DNA from: Mesorhizobium ciceri WSM4083
Lineage (GTDB): Bacteria; Pseudomonadota; Alphaproteobacteria; Rhizobiales; Rhizobiaceae
DNA: 64,000 bases
Reading direction: 5' to 3'
NCBI RefSeq assembly: GCF_000519305.1
Contig: NZ_KI912610.1
Coordinates: forward strand, 653,949-717,948
The position numbers were made by a program, and so were the translations under genes. Position 1 is the first letter of the stretch. Each line of letters begins with the position of its first letter. Under the pieces are notes generated by a model. The model was given only the letters and a program-made list of their open reading frames with translations. It made no database searches and was not told the DNA's origin. Shown here piece by piece: positions 28,673-36,449 of this stretch.

Positions 28673-29317
28673 TCATAGTTCCTGTTCGTGGTCTTCCGTG
28701 GCGTCCGCTTCCGCATCCGACTCGTCGTCGTCAGGTTCGCCGCGGCGCTTCTTGGCTTCCTTGCGCGCCCTGTTGTCCTTCGACAGGGCATCGCGGATGA
28801 GATCGTCAGTCAGGATCAGGCGCACATCGGCAATTGCGTCATAGGGGACGCGCACCGTCGGCTCCTCGCCATAGGCTGCCTTGTCGCGCTCGATCAGCAC
28901 ATCGTCTTCGCCGGCTTCGGCGATCTTGCCCTTGAAGCGCTTGCGGTCGGCGACGACCATCGATGTTTCCATCTTAACCAGATGGCCCGTCCAGGTCGTG
29001 AAATCCGATTTGCGGACCAGTGGTCGGTCGATGCCGGGCGACGAGACTTCAAGATGATAGGCCTTTTCGATCGGATCATCGACGTCGAGCGCCGGCGACA
29101 CCGCGCGGCTGACCTCTTCGCAATCCTCGACGGTCATGGTGCCGTCCTCGCGTTCGGCCATGATCTGCAGCGTCAGCCCGTTCTGGCCCGACAGATGCAC
29201 CCGCACGAGGCGGAAGCCGATGCCGCGCAGAACCGGCTGGACGATCAGCGCGATGCGCGCATCGATACCGCTTTCGCGGATGATGCGATCGTCGCCCTCG
29301 CTTGCCGTTGCAGTCAT
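28673..29317 (-). CDS. rimP: ribosome maturation factor RimP
   Basis: Required for 30S subunit assembly. ATG 29317 (MTATASEGDDRIIRESGIDARI) gives 214 residues; the open frame to 29404 adds 29 residues not seen in the family. Motifs include RGIGFRLVRVHLSG, TVEDCEEVSRAVSPALDVDDPI and the highly conserved YHLEVSSPGIDRPL. A charged C-terminal extension of about 40 residues (KEAKKRRGEPDDDESDAEAD) is longer than in E. coli. It is the first gene of the rimP-nusA-ylxR-infB-rbfA-truB cluster. Confidence 0.95.
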   Translation of the reverse strand: MTATASEGDDRIIRESGIDARIALIVQPVLRGIGFRLVRVHLSGQNGLTLQIMAEREDGTMTVEDCEEVSRAVSPALDVDDPIEKAYHLEVSSPGIDRPLVRKSDFTTWTGHLVKMETSMVVADRKRFKGKIAEAGEDDVLIERDKAAYGEEPTVRVPYDAIADVRLILTDDLIRDALSKDNRARKEAKKRRGEPDDDESDAEADATEDHEQEL

Positions 29318-29560
29318 TGAAGCCCTGTCGTTCTCTACCAAGTTATCGGCAGGTAATAAAAAAGAGCGGGACCGGGTGGACCCACTCTTCGTCATACCGA
29401 CCAAGAATTTGAGGCTGATATAAACGATCGCGGCCAGTGTTTCAAGCCCGCTATGCTGGTTCGGGAAGCGCCGCCATCGAGGCGGCCCGGGTCAGTGTTG
29501 CATGGGGCGCATGGCGCCCATGCGGCGACACCCATGGGATTGGCGCTGAAACGCACCTAC

Positions 29561-29578
29561 TTATGTTGCGCTGCATAA
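29561..29578. promoter_or_regulatory. short inverted repeat upstream of the 55-residue gene
   Basis: TTATG (29561-29565) and CATAA (29574-29578) flank an 8-base TGC-rich centre, ending 39 bases before the start codon of the small gene. Position suggests an operator. The 300 bases between rimP and that gene hold nothing else that I can support. Confidence 0.35.
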
Positions 29579-29617
29579 ATGTGGCCATGCGTCACACGTG
29601 CGCGAAAGGATATGATC

Positions 29618-29785
29618 ATGAGCAATCGCAAGATATTTTCTGCAATAGGCGACTTCTTCACCGTATTCGGCAGCGCCGTTGCCGCTTCACGGGCCGTGGA
29701 AGCCGGTCGCAGGCCGCGCGCCGGCGACCTGCGCAACCTCGGCGTCGAGCCTGCCGCCTTCGATCGCATCGGCCGCCGCTTCTAG
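29618..29785 (+). CDS. small conserved hypothetical protein, 55 residues
   Basis: Reads MSNRKIFSAIGDFFTVFGSA, then a basic linker and DLRNLGVEPAAFDRIGRRF. The ATG at 29618 follows GAAAGGA at good spacing. The N-terminal half is an amphipathic/hydrophobic helix; the C-terminal half resembles the end of DUF1127-type small proteins (L..LG....FD.I.R), but I cannot assign it firmly. I recall similar small proteins in other rhizobia. It lies alone between rimP and trmB with an inverted repeat upstream and an inverted family-A repeat right after its stop. Confidence 0.65.
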   Translation: MSNRKIFSAIGDFFTVFGSAVAASRAVEAGRRPRAGDLRNLGVEPAAFDRIGRRF

Positions 29786-29786
29786 C

Positions 29787-29840
29787 TTTGACGCAATTCC
29801 GGACGGAAAACCGTTTCACACTTTGCCTGGAGTTGCTCTA
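29787..29840 (-). repeat. interspersed palindromic repeat, family A, half copy
   Basis: GCAATTCC (29793-29800) and GGAGTTGC (29829-29836) form an imperfect inverted repeat. Read on the - strand the segment matches the first hairpin unit of the copies at 2105 and 63555 (same spacing, same GTGTGAAACGGTTTTCC core). The second hairpin unit is absent. Confidence 0.7.
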
Positions 29841-29851
29841 AGACCGCGAGC

Positions 29852-30553
29852 CTATTTCCGAATGAAGGTGAGATAGGCCGGTCGCCGGCCCTCACGAATG
29901 GCCTTGGCCTCGTAACGGGTGCTCGGCCAGCCTTCATAGGGCCGGTGCCAGTCCACCGCCTCGCCAGCCTGCCATGCGAACGCGCCGTGCGCGCGGCAAT
30001 GCAGCAGGGTCCAGTTGACATAGGTGTCGATGTCGGACGCAAAGCGGAATTTTGAACCAGGCTTCAGCACACGCGCGAACCGCTCGAGATTGACCGGGCT
30101 GACGAAACGCCGCTTCCAGTGTTTCTTCTTCGGCCAGGGGTCGGGGTAGAGCAGATCGATGCCGTCGAGCGAGGCTTGCGGCAGCCAGTCGAGCAGTCTT
30201 GTGGCGTCGTCGTCATAAACCCGCAGATTGGCGAGCGGTTTCTCGCGCACCGCCATCATCATCTTGGCCATGCCGTTGACGAAGGGCTCGACGCCGATAA
30301 AACCGATCGCGGGCGCCTCGGTCGCACGATGCAGCAGATGCTCGCCACCGCCGAAGCCGATCTCGAGGCGAACCGCGCCAACATAGGCTTCAAACAGAGT
30401 GCTGAGATCGGTCGGCGGTTCAGCCGTCAGATCGAGCCGATATGTCTCGAAGCCGCTTTCCAGCGCGGCCGCCTGCTGCGGACGCATGGTTTTGCCACGC
30501 CGGCGACCGAAAAAAGCTTCGGTCGCGCGGCTTGGTCTGTCCTTCGGATCCAT
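29852..30553 (-). CDS. trmB: tRNA (guanine-46-N7)-methyltransferase
   Basis: SAM-dependent enzyme making m7G46 in the tRNA variable loop. The 233-residue protein starts MDPKDRPSRATEAFFGRRRGK. The SAM site is LEIGFGGGEHLLHRA and GVEPFVNGMAKMM, and the signature DLLYPDPWPKKKHWKRRFV carries the catalytic Asp. The C-terminal TRYEAKAIREGRRPAYLTF matches the substrate-binding loop. The gene begins 23 bases after the metK stop and may be co-transcribed with it. Confidence 0.96.
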   Translation of the reverse strand: MDPKDRPSRATEAFFGRRRGKTMRPQQAAALESGFETYRLDLTAEPPTDLSTLFEAYVGAVRLEIGFGGGEHLLHRATEAPAIGFIGVEPFVNGMAKMMMAVREKPLANLRVYDDDATRLLDWLPQASLDGIDLLYPDPWPKKKHWKRRFVSPVNLERFARVLKPGSKFRFASDIDTYVNWTLLHCRAHGAFAWQAGEAVDWHRPYEGWPSTRYEAKAIREGRRPAYLTFIRK

Positions 30554-30576
30554 GGCGGGACTCTGCGGCGCCGCTG

Positions 30577-31842
30577 TCAGGCGGCGACCGCGTCCTTGAG
30601 CGCCTTGGCGAGATCGGTCTTTTCCCAGGAGAAAGACCCATCACGGCCGGCCTTGCGGCCGAAATGGCCGTAGGACGACGTCTTGGCGTAGATCGGTTTG
30701 TTGAGATCGAGGTGACGGCGGATGCCCGACGGCGACAGATCCATCACCGTACGCAGCGCCTCCTCGAGCTTTGCCTCGTCGACCTTGCCGGTACCGTGCA
30801 AGTCGACATAGACCGACAGCGGCTGTGCAACGCCGATGGCGTAGGAAAGCTGGATGGTGCAGCGATCGGCGAGTTTCGCCGCCACGACGTTCTTGGCCAG
30901 GTAGCGCGCCGCATAGGCCGCCGAACGATCGACCTTGGTGGTGTCCTTGCCGGAGAAGGCGCCGCCGCCATGCGGTGCGGCACCACCATAGGTGTCGACG
31001 ATGATCTTGCGGCCGGTCAAGCCGGCGTCGCCGTCCGGCCCGCCGATGACGAACTTGCCGGTCGGATTGATGTACCACATGCAGTTGTCAGCGATCTTCA
31101 GCTCGCCCAGCGCCTCCCGGATATAGGGTTCGACGACCTTGCGGACCTTCTTCGAATCCCAGCTCGCATCAAGATGCTGCGTGGACAGCACGATCTGCGT
31201 CGCCTCGGCGGCCTTGCCGTCGACATAGCGAACGGTGACCTGGCTCTTGGCGTCCGGGCCGAGCTTGCCGGCTTCACCGCTGCCTTCGTGACGGGCGGCA
31301 GCCAGCAGTTCGAGGATCTTGTGGCTGTAGTAGATCGGCGCCGGCATCAGATCCGGCGTCTCGCGACAGGCGTAACCGAACATGATGCCCTGGTCGCCGG
31401 CACCCTCTTCGCCCTGACGGTCGGAGGCATTGTCGACGCCCTGTCCGATGTCAGGCGACTGGCCGTGCAGCAGAACCTCGATCTTCGCCGTTTTCCAGTG
31501 GAAGCCGGCCTGCTCGTAGCCGATTTCGCGGATCGCCTTGCGGGCGACCGACTTGAACTTGGCCGGATTGACGACCGGATGCCCGGCGGCATCCTTGAGA
31601 ATATTGCCTGCCTTGTCCCTCTTGAGCAGCGTGTCGGGAACACGCACTTCGCCGGCGATGACGACACGGTTGGTGGTGGCCAGCGTCTCGCAGGCGACAC
31701 GGACTTTCCACGGGTCCATGCCGGTCTTCTTGGCTTCGCGATAGACCAGATCGACGATCTCGTCGGAAATCCGGTCACAGACTTTGTCGGGATGGCCCTC
31801 GGCAACGGATTCCGAGGTGAAGAAGTAGTTCTGCCGCGTCAC
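30577..31842 (-). CDS. metK: S-adenosylmethionine synthetase
   Basis: Forms SAM from methionine and ATP in the cytosol. The 421-residue protein has SVAEGHPDKVCDRISDE at the N-terminus, GAGDQGIMFGYAC in the middle and the phosphate-binding GGGAFSGKDTTKVDRSAAYAAR. The start is GTG at 31842 behind AAGAGGGG. The leader contains a hairpin followed by five T, close to the ribosome-binding site, and a plausible promoter just upstream, so regulation at the leader is conceivable. trmB follows. Confidence 0.98.
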   Translation of the reverse strand: MTRQNYFFTSESVAEGHPDKVCDRISDEIVDLVYREAKKTGMDPWKVRVACETLATTNRVVIAGEVRVPDTLLKRDKAGNILKDAAGHPVVNPAKFKSVARKAIREIGYEQAGFHWKTAKIEVLLHGQSPDIGQGVDNASDRQGEEGAGDQGIMFGYACRETPDLMPAPIYYSHKILELLAAARHEGSGEAGKLGPDAKSQVTVRYVDGKAAEATQIVLSTQHLDASWDSKKVRKVVEPYIREALGELKIADNCMWYINPTGKFVIGGPDGDAGLTGRKIIVDTYGGAAPHGGGAFSGKDTTKVDRSAAYAARYLAKNVVAAKLADRCTIQLSYAIGVAQPLSVYVDLHGTGKVDEAKLEEALRTVMDLSPSGIRRHLDLNKPIYAKTSSYGHFGRKAGRDGSFSWEKTDLAKALKDAVAA

Positions 31843-31864
31843 GGGTGTCCCCTCTTGAAAAACG

Positions 31865-31924
31865 ATCGGCAGGCTGCCGATTTTGGCGCGCCACGTGTTA
31901 GCGGGGCGAAGCGCCGCTCGTCAA
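31865..31924 (-). promoter_or_regulatory. metK promoter and leader hairpin
   Basis: On the - strand TTGACG (31924-31919) and CTAACA (31901-31896) are 17 bases apart. Shortly after the expected start, ATCGGCA (31881-31875) pairs with TGCCGAT (31871-31865) over a 3-base loop, followed by CG and five T, ending before the ribosome-binding site. This resembles a leader attenuator, but no SAM riboswitch class that I know is recognisable. Confidence 0.4.
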
Positions 31925-32011
31925 GCGGTGCTTCGGCTCTGGCATGAATGTCGATGCAGTTATCTTGTGCCACCAGCGACAAGACGCCGCCGGTGCTGGC
32001 GTGATTGAGGC

Positions 32012-32431
32012 TCAGTCGGGATCGTCGGCGGAGAGGGACTTGACCAGGTCTATAATCCTGCGGCGCACCTTGCCATCAGCGATCTTGACAAAGGCCCGGT
32101 TGAGCTGAAGGCCTTCAGGGCTGCCGCAGAATTCGACAGCGAAAGCCATCGACGCGTCCTCGGCAAAGCCGCGGCCCGCCACGGGCTCCTGGCCGGGCGC
32201 ATCCTCGAAAAAGAAGGCGACCGGCACGCCGAGTATGGACGCGATCGCCTGCAATCGGCTGGCGCCGACGCGGTTGGTGCCTTTTTCATATTTCTGAATC
32301 TGTTGAAATGTGATGCCGAGGTTTTCTCCCAGCTTTTCCTGGCTCATTCCCAGCATGTTACGGCGAAGCCGAATGCGACTGCCAACATGGATGTCGATCG
32401 GATTCGGTTTCTTCTTGTTGTCTTCTGTCAT
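32012..32431 (-). CDS. Xre-family helix-turn-helix regulator
   Basis: A 139-residue DNA-binding protein. The Cro/CI-type HTH spans about residues 15-70: GSRIRLRRNMLGMSQEKLGE, then GITFQQIQKYEKGTNRVGA and LQAIASILGVPVAFFFED. The C-terminal part (EGLQLNRAFVKIADGKVRRRIIDLVKSL) is helical and of the kind common in short rhizobial regulators of this group. I recall this gene between metK and lnt in other rhizobia; its targets are unknown to me. The 141 bases upstream are AT-rich and hold its promoter. Confidence 0.88.
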   Translation of the reverse strand: MTEDNKKKPNPIDIHVGSRIRLRRNMLGMSQEKLGENLGITFQQIQKYEKGTNRVGASRLQAIASILGVPVAFFFEDAPGQEPVAGRGFAEDASMAFAVEFCGSPEGLQLNRAFVKIADGKVRRRIIDLVKSLSADDPD

Positions 32432-32572
32432 TTTTTCCTCGCCGAATTTTTTCGGCTTTCTCTATTTTTTTCCTGCCCAAACAAAGCCGGAGGCAACTGC
32501 CCCAACAGAACGATCCACCGGCTTCGAGAAATTTTCAGGCACTTACAGTATGAGTTTCTAATGTGTTGGCTG

Positions 32573-34165
32573 TCAATTCACCCGTAGCCTTTGCCTTACG
32601 TTCAACAGCGCCGCCCCAACGGCAAACAGCAACATGATCAGCATTCCGTTAATGCGCCGTTGGCCGGGAGATATGAGCGCCTGTCCGGAAATCGGTATGT
32701 GGGCATCGATGGCGCCGCGTGCGTCGATCGCAAGCGCATCGACGATGCGCCCGCGCGGATCGACGACGGCCGAGATGCCGTTGTTGGCAGCACGTACCAA
32801 TGGCAATCCATTTTCCACCGCGCGGATCTGGGCCTGCCTGAAATGCTGATACGGACCCGGCGTGTCGCCGAACCACGCATCGTTGGTAACGTTCACAATA
32901 AGCTGCGCTGACGCAGCGTCAACTGCCACAAGATCGGGAAAGATCACCTCATAACAGATAAATGGCAGCGCACGGATGCCATCGGGCAGCGTGATGGCGT
33001 GGCGCTCATTGCCGGCCGCGAAACTCATCGGCCCGGCAACCAGTTGCTCGATGCCGAAACGCTGGAGCAGATCGGCGAAAGGCAGGTATTCGCCGAACGG
33101 CACCAGGTGAACCTTGTCGACTGCGTCCGTGATTTCACCCTTGTCGTCGATCGCCACCACGGAGTTGTAGTAACGGCTGTCGGCATTCGCGGCCGAACCG
33201 CCTTCCTCGCGAACGACGCCGGCAATCAGCATCTGGCCGGGTCCGAGCATGTCCCCCAGCGCCGTCAATGCGTCCGGACGCTCGGTGAAGAGGAACGGCA
33301 CCGAGGTTTCGGGCCACAGGATCAGCTGCGGCTTTTGATGGCCTGGGTCCGGCGCCTTGGCCGAGAGCCCCATCAGGACCGCGAAGATGCGGTCGCGCAC
33401 CGAGGCATCCCATTTTTCCGATAGGTCCACGGCCGGCTGGACGATGCGGACATCCAGGCTGCGTGAAGCTGGCGGCTCGGGAGCGGCAAGCCTGATATAG
33501 CCGAAGCCGACATGGGCTGCGGCGAGCACGACAAACAGTGCCGCGCCGAGGCGCAGATGCCGACGTGCCGCCAGCAGTGCCGGCAGTGCGAAGACGAACA
33601 CCGCGAGCGCGTTCATGCCGATCATGCCCGTCACCGAGACGCTCTGCATCAGCAGCGGCACGGGCATGGCCGCGTAGCCGACGGCATTCCAGGGAAAACC
33701 GGTGAACAGGAAATCGCGCAGCCATTCCGCCAGCCCGAAGCCGAAGGCAAGGGCGGCGATGCGGCCAATGTCGTTGCTCCACAGCAGCCGAGCAACAATT
33801 GCCGCAAAGCCGTAGAAAAAGGCGAGCATGAAAGGAATGCCGACCACAGCGAAGGGGAGCGCCCAGGCAAAGCTGTCGGCCTCGACCAGCAGCGCCGAAC
33901 CTATCCACCAGAGGCCGGCGAGGAAATAGCCGAAACCGAACCACCAACCGACGGCGAAAGCCGGCCGCAGACGCCGGAACAGACTGCCGGAAGCTTCGCC
34001 GGTGGCGCCGTCGAGCAGCCAGACCAGCAGCGGAAACGAGACGAAACAGGCGGCGAAGAAATCGTAAGGCGCCTGCCCAAGCACGGCAAAAGCGCCCGCG
34101 AGAAACGCCACGAGCGCACGCCGCCAACCCCAAAGCAGAATTATCCGGCCGGTGAGGCGCTCCAT
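32573..34165 (-). CDS. lnt: apolipoprotein N-acyltransferase
   Basis: Adds the third acyl chain to lipoproteins at the inner membrane. The N-terminal half has about six membrane segments; the C-terminal half is a nitrilase-like domain with the triad Glu (LILWPETSVPFL), Lys (DKVHLVPFGEYLPF) and Cys (LPFICYEVIFPDL), plus NVTNDAWFGDTPGPYQHF. One more hydrophobic segment precedes the basic C-terminus. ATG 34165 (MERLTGRIILLWGWRRALVA) gives 530 residues; the open frame to TTG 34279 is an unlikely extension. Lipoprotein clients in this window include both efflux adaptors. Confidence 0.95.
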   Translation of the reverse strand: MERLTGRIILLWGWRRALVAFLAGAFAVLGQAPYDFFAACFVSFPLLVWLLDGATGEASGSLFRRLRPAFAVGWWFGFGYFLAGLWWIGSALLVEADSFAWALPFAVVGIPFMLAFFYGFAAIVARLLWSNDIGRIAALAFGFGLAEWLRDFLFTGFPWNAVGYAAMPVPLLMQSVSVTGMIGMNALAVFVFALPALLAARRHLRLGAALFVVLAAAHVGFGYIRLAAPEPPASRSLDVRIVQPAVDLSEKWDASVRDRIFAVLMGLSAKAPDPGHQKPQLILWPETSVPFLFTERPDALTALGDMLGPGQMLIAGVVREEGGSAANADSRYYNSVVAIDDKGEITDAVDKVHLVPFGEYLPFADLLQRFGIEQLVAGPMSFAAGNERHAITLPDGIRALPFICYEVIFPDLVAVDAASAQLIVNVTNDAWFGDTPGPYQHFRQAQIRAVENGLPLVRAANNGISAVVDPRGRIVDALAIDARGAIDAHIPISGQALISPGQRRINGMLIMLLFAVGAALLNVRQRLRVN

Positions 34166-34266
34166 GCATACTTCCGAGTCGCGAATCAGGACACAAGATT
34201 TAACAGGCTGCGCTCCGCGCTCCAAACGGCGGATGGCTGGCTGAGATGCACAGCTCCGGCCCTGCC

Positions 34267-34737
34267 CTACCGGTGCCAACCCTCGATTTGAACGCCGCCC
34301 AGCCGCTCGGCCTCCTCGCGCGGAACCGAACGGATGGTCTGCGTGAAGGTCCAGACATGACCCTCGGGGTCGCGTGCACGATACTGGCGCTCACCGTAGA
34401 ACTGATCCGCCGGCTCCTGGATTATATCAGCCTCGGCAGCCCGCGCCTTCTCGCAATGCGCATCCAGGCCGCCCTGCAGCCTGACATAGATCGACTGCGT
34501 GTTCCTGCCCGAGACCGAAGCCGGGCTGGCAACATAATCGCTCCATTCGGAATCGACGATGATGTAGCTGTCGCCGAATCGCATCTCTGCATGGACGAGT
34601 TTTCCCTCAGCATCGCTGACCACCATGCTACGCTCAAAGCCAAATGCTGCTTCAAGCCAGTCCAGCGCGGCGCGAGGGTCCTTGTAGAAGACACTGGACC
34701 CCAGCGTGGAATGCTTGAAGGGGTCTTCGACAGTCAT
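34267..34737 (-). CDS. VOC-superfamily (glyoxalase-like) protein
   Basis: A 156-residue protein with two beta-alpha-beta-beta-beta modules: STLGSSVFYKDPRAALDWLEAAFGFE opens the first, and QSIYVRLQGGLDAHCEKARA then YRARDPEGHVWTF the second. This matches the PhnB-like/glyoxalase-bleomycin-resistance fold. Metal ligands are not clear enough to claim an activity. ATG 34737 is preferred over a longer frame that overlaps corC. It lies between lnt and corC on the same strand. Confidence 0.82.
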   Translation of the reverse strand: MTVEDPFKHSTLGSSVFYKDPRAALDWLEAAFGFERSMVVSDAEGKLVHAEMRFGDSYIIVDSEWSDYVASPASVSGRNTQSIYVRLQGGLDAHCEKARAAEADIIQEPADQFYGERQYRARDPEGHVWTFTQTIRSVPREEAERLGGVQIEGWHR

Positions 34738-34753
34738 CGGGCGAGCGAAACGC

Positions 34754-35902
34754 TTACGCCTGTTCGGTGCGCGCGGTGGCGCGCCGGCGGCGCTCACCCT
34801 TCTGGCTCTGCACGATGCGCACGCGCTTGACGCGGCGCGGATCGGCGTCGAGGACGTGGAACTCGAAGCCGGGGATCGCCTGCACCACCTCGCCGCGGGC
34901 CGGAACACGGCCAAGCGTGTTGAAGATCATGCCGCCGATCGTGTCGACATATTCGCCATGTTCACCGGCGGCGAAATCCCCGCCGATCATCTTGGCGACG
35001 TCGTCGATCTCGGCCTTGCCGTCGACGATGAACACGCCGTCACCGCTCTGGGTGATCATCGGCTCGTCGTCGTCATGCTCGTCCTCGATGTCGCCGACCA
35101 CCATCTCGACGATGTCTTCCAGCGAGGCGAGGCCGTCGGTGCCGCCATATTCGTCGATGACCAGCGCCATCTGGGTGCGCGTCGTCTGCATGCGGCCCAT
35201 CAGGTCGGAGGCAAGCATCGACGGCGGCACGAACAGCACCGGGCGGATCAGATTGAGGTCGCCAATGGTGCGTGCGAGGTCGACCTGGGCAAGATCGAGA
35301 ACCGTGGCAGCGGGGGTTTTCCTGGTCGTGCGGCCCTTCTTGACGCGCGCGATCTTGGTGATGTGGGCCAGCACGTCACGGATATGGACCATGCCGCGCG
35401 GATCATCGAGCGTCTCGGAATAAACCGGCATGCGGGAATGGCCGGATTGTTCGAAAGTGCCCAGGAGATCGCCGAGCGTCGTCGTGATTTCGACCCCCTG
35501 AATGTCGGCGCGCGGTACCATGACGTCCTCGACGCGCACTTCGCGCAGCCGCAGGATGTTGTTGAGCATGGCGCGTTCGCCGGGCGAGAAGGCGCCGGCA
35601 TCGCTCGTCGTCTCGGCAAGCGCGCCGGCGATTTCCTCACGCAGGCTGGTTCCGTTGCGTTGCCGAAACAGGCCCAGAACGCGGTCAAACAGGGAGGGAC
35701 CGGCAGGCGAAGTCTCGCCGGCAGCGCTGCCGGTGCTGGCAGCACCAGAGGTGCCGGCGGCAACAGAGGTACTGCTGGCACCAGAGGTACTGTTAGCACC
35801 AGAGGTTACGGTACTCGGACTTGATCCCTCTTCCGACGTATCGGAAGCCTTGGTCGCACTGCCGGCGTCGGGGCGGGCGGCAGTCTCTGGTTTGTCGTTC
35901 AT
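34754..35902 (-). CDS. corC: CorC/HlyC-type CBS-domain protein with a low-complexity N-terminus
   Basis: A 382-residue cytosolic/membrane-associated protein. Residues about 29-66 are a Ser/Thr/Gly/Ala repeat (TSGANSTSGASSTS-like). From residue 70 come an acidic/helical segment, two CBS domains (VEDVMVPRADIQGVEIT, then RPVLFVPPSMLASDLMGRMQ) and a C-terminal transporter-associated domain (DGVFIVDGKAEIDDVAKMIG). The family is linked to Mg2+/Co2+ efflux and membrane integrity. In rhizobia and E. coli (ybeX) it stands next to ybeY and phoH and near lnt, as here. Confidence 0.9.
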   Translation of the reverse strand: MNDKPETAARPDAGSATKASDTSEEGSSPSTVTSGANSTSGASSTSVAAGTSGAASTGSAAGETSPAGPSLFDRVLGLFRQRNGTSLREEIAGALAETTSDAGAFSPGERAMLNNILRLREVRVEDVMVPRADIQGVEITTTLGDLLGTFEQSGHSRMPVYSETLDDPRGMVHIRDVLAHITKIARVKKGRTTRKTPAATVLDLAQVDLARTIGDLNLIRPVLFVPPSMLASDLMGRMQTTRTQMALVIDEYGGTDGLASLEDIVEMVVGDIEDEHDDDEPMITQSGDGVFIVDGKAEIDDVAKMIGGDFAAGEHGEYVDTIGGMIFNTLGRVPARGEVVQAIPGFEFHVLDADPRRVKRVRIVQSQKGERRRRATARTEQA

Positions 35903-35930
35903 CGTCGTCCGGTCAATTGGTCAGATGTAG

Positions 35931-36431
35931 TTACGCGTAGGGGTCGGGAATGGCAAGCCTTGCAAGCGCCGCGCGTTCGACGGCTTCCATCGCCTCGGCC
36001 TCGGCCTCGGTCTCGTGGTCATGGCCCAGCAGATGCAACAGGCCGTGGATGACGAGATGGGTGATATGGTTCTCGACAGGCTTGTCTTCCAGTGCCGCTT
36101 CATCGGCGACCGTTTCGGCGGCCAGCACGATGTCGCCCAGCATCGGCGGCAACGGACCGCCTTGCGCAAACGGAAAAGCCGGGAAAGACAAGACGTTGGT
36201 CGGTTTGTCCTTGCCGCGCCAGCCGGCGTTGAGGGTCCGGATATGGGCGTCGTCGGTAAAAACGAGGCTGAGTTCGGAACGGCCCGCCACGCCGGTTTCG
36301 GCAAAAGCCGCCTTGACGGCGCCATCGACCAGCCGCGTCAGGCTTACCTCGTCGGGCCAGTTGCCCGCCTCAACCGATATGTCGATGTCAACGGGAACAT
36401 TCCCGTCGCCGGATATTATGTCCTCAGGCAT
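35931..36431 (-). CDS. ybeY: endoribonuclease YbeY (rRNA maturation factor)
   Basis: Single-strand RNase needed for 16S rRNA 3'-end maturation and ribosome quality control; in Sinorhizobium it is also linked to small-RNA regulation and symbiosis. The zinc-binding signature HGLLHLLGHDH is intact, preceded by LNAGWRGKDKPTNVLSFP. The 166-residue length is normal. It lies 18 bases after phoH and is followed by corC, the conserved phoH-ybeY-corC order. Confidence 0.96.
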   Translation of the reverse strand: MPEDIISGDGNVPVDIDISVEAGNWPDEVSLTRLVDGAVKAAFAETGVAGRSELSLVFTDDAHIRTLNAGWRGKDKPTNVLSFPAFPFAQGGPLPPMLGDIVLAAETVADEAALEDKPVENHITHLVIHGLLHLLGHDHETEAEAEAMEAVERAALARLAIPDPYA

Positions 36432-36449
36432 GAAGTCGCATCGTCAACA

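Noticed and set aside
27010..28800. 596-codon open frame opposite nusA
   Set aside because: Antisense shadow of nusA, which is an unambiguous complete gene.
31843..32011. SAM riboswitch in front of metK
   Set aside because: No core of SAM-I, SAM-II or SAM/SAH type could be recognised in the short leader; only a simple hairpin is supported.
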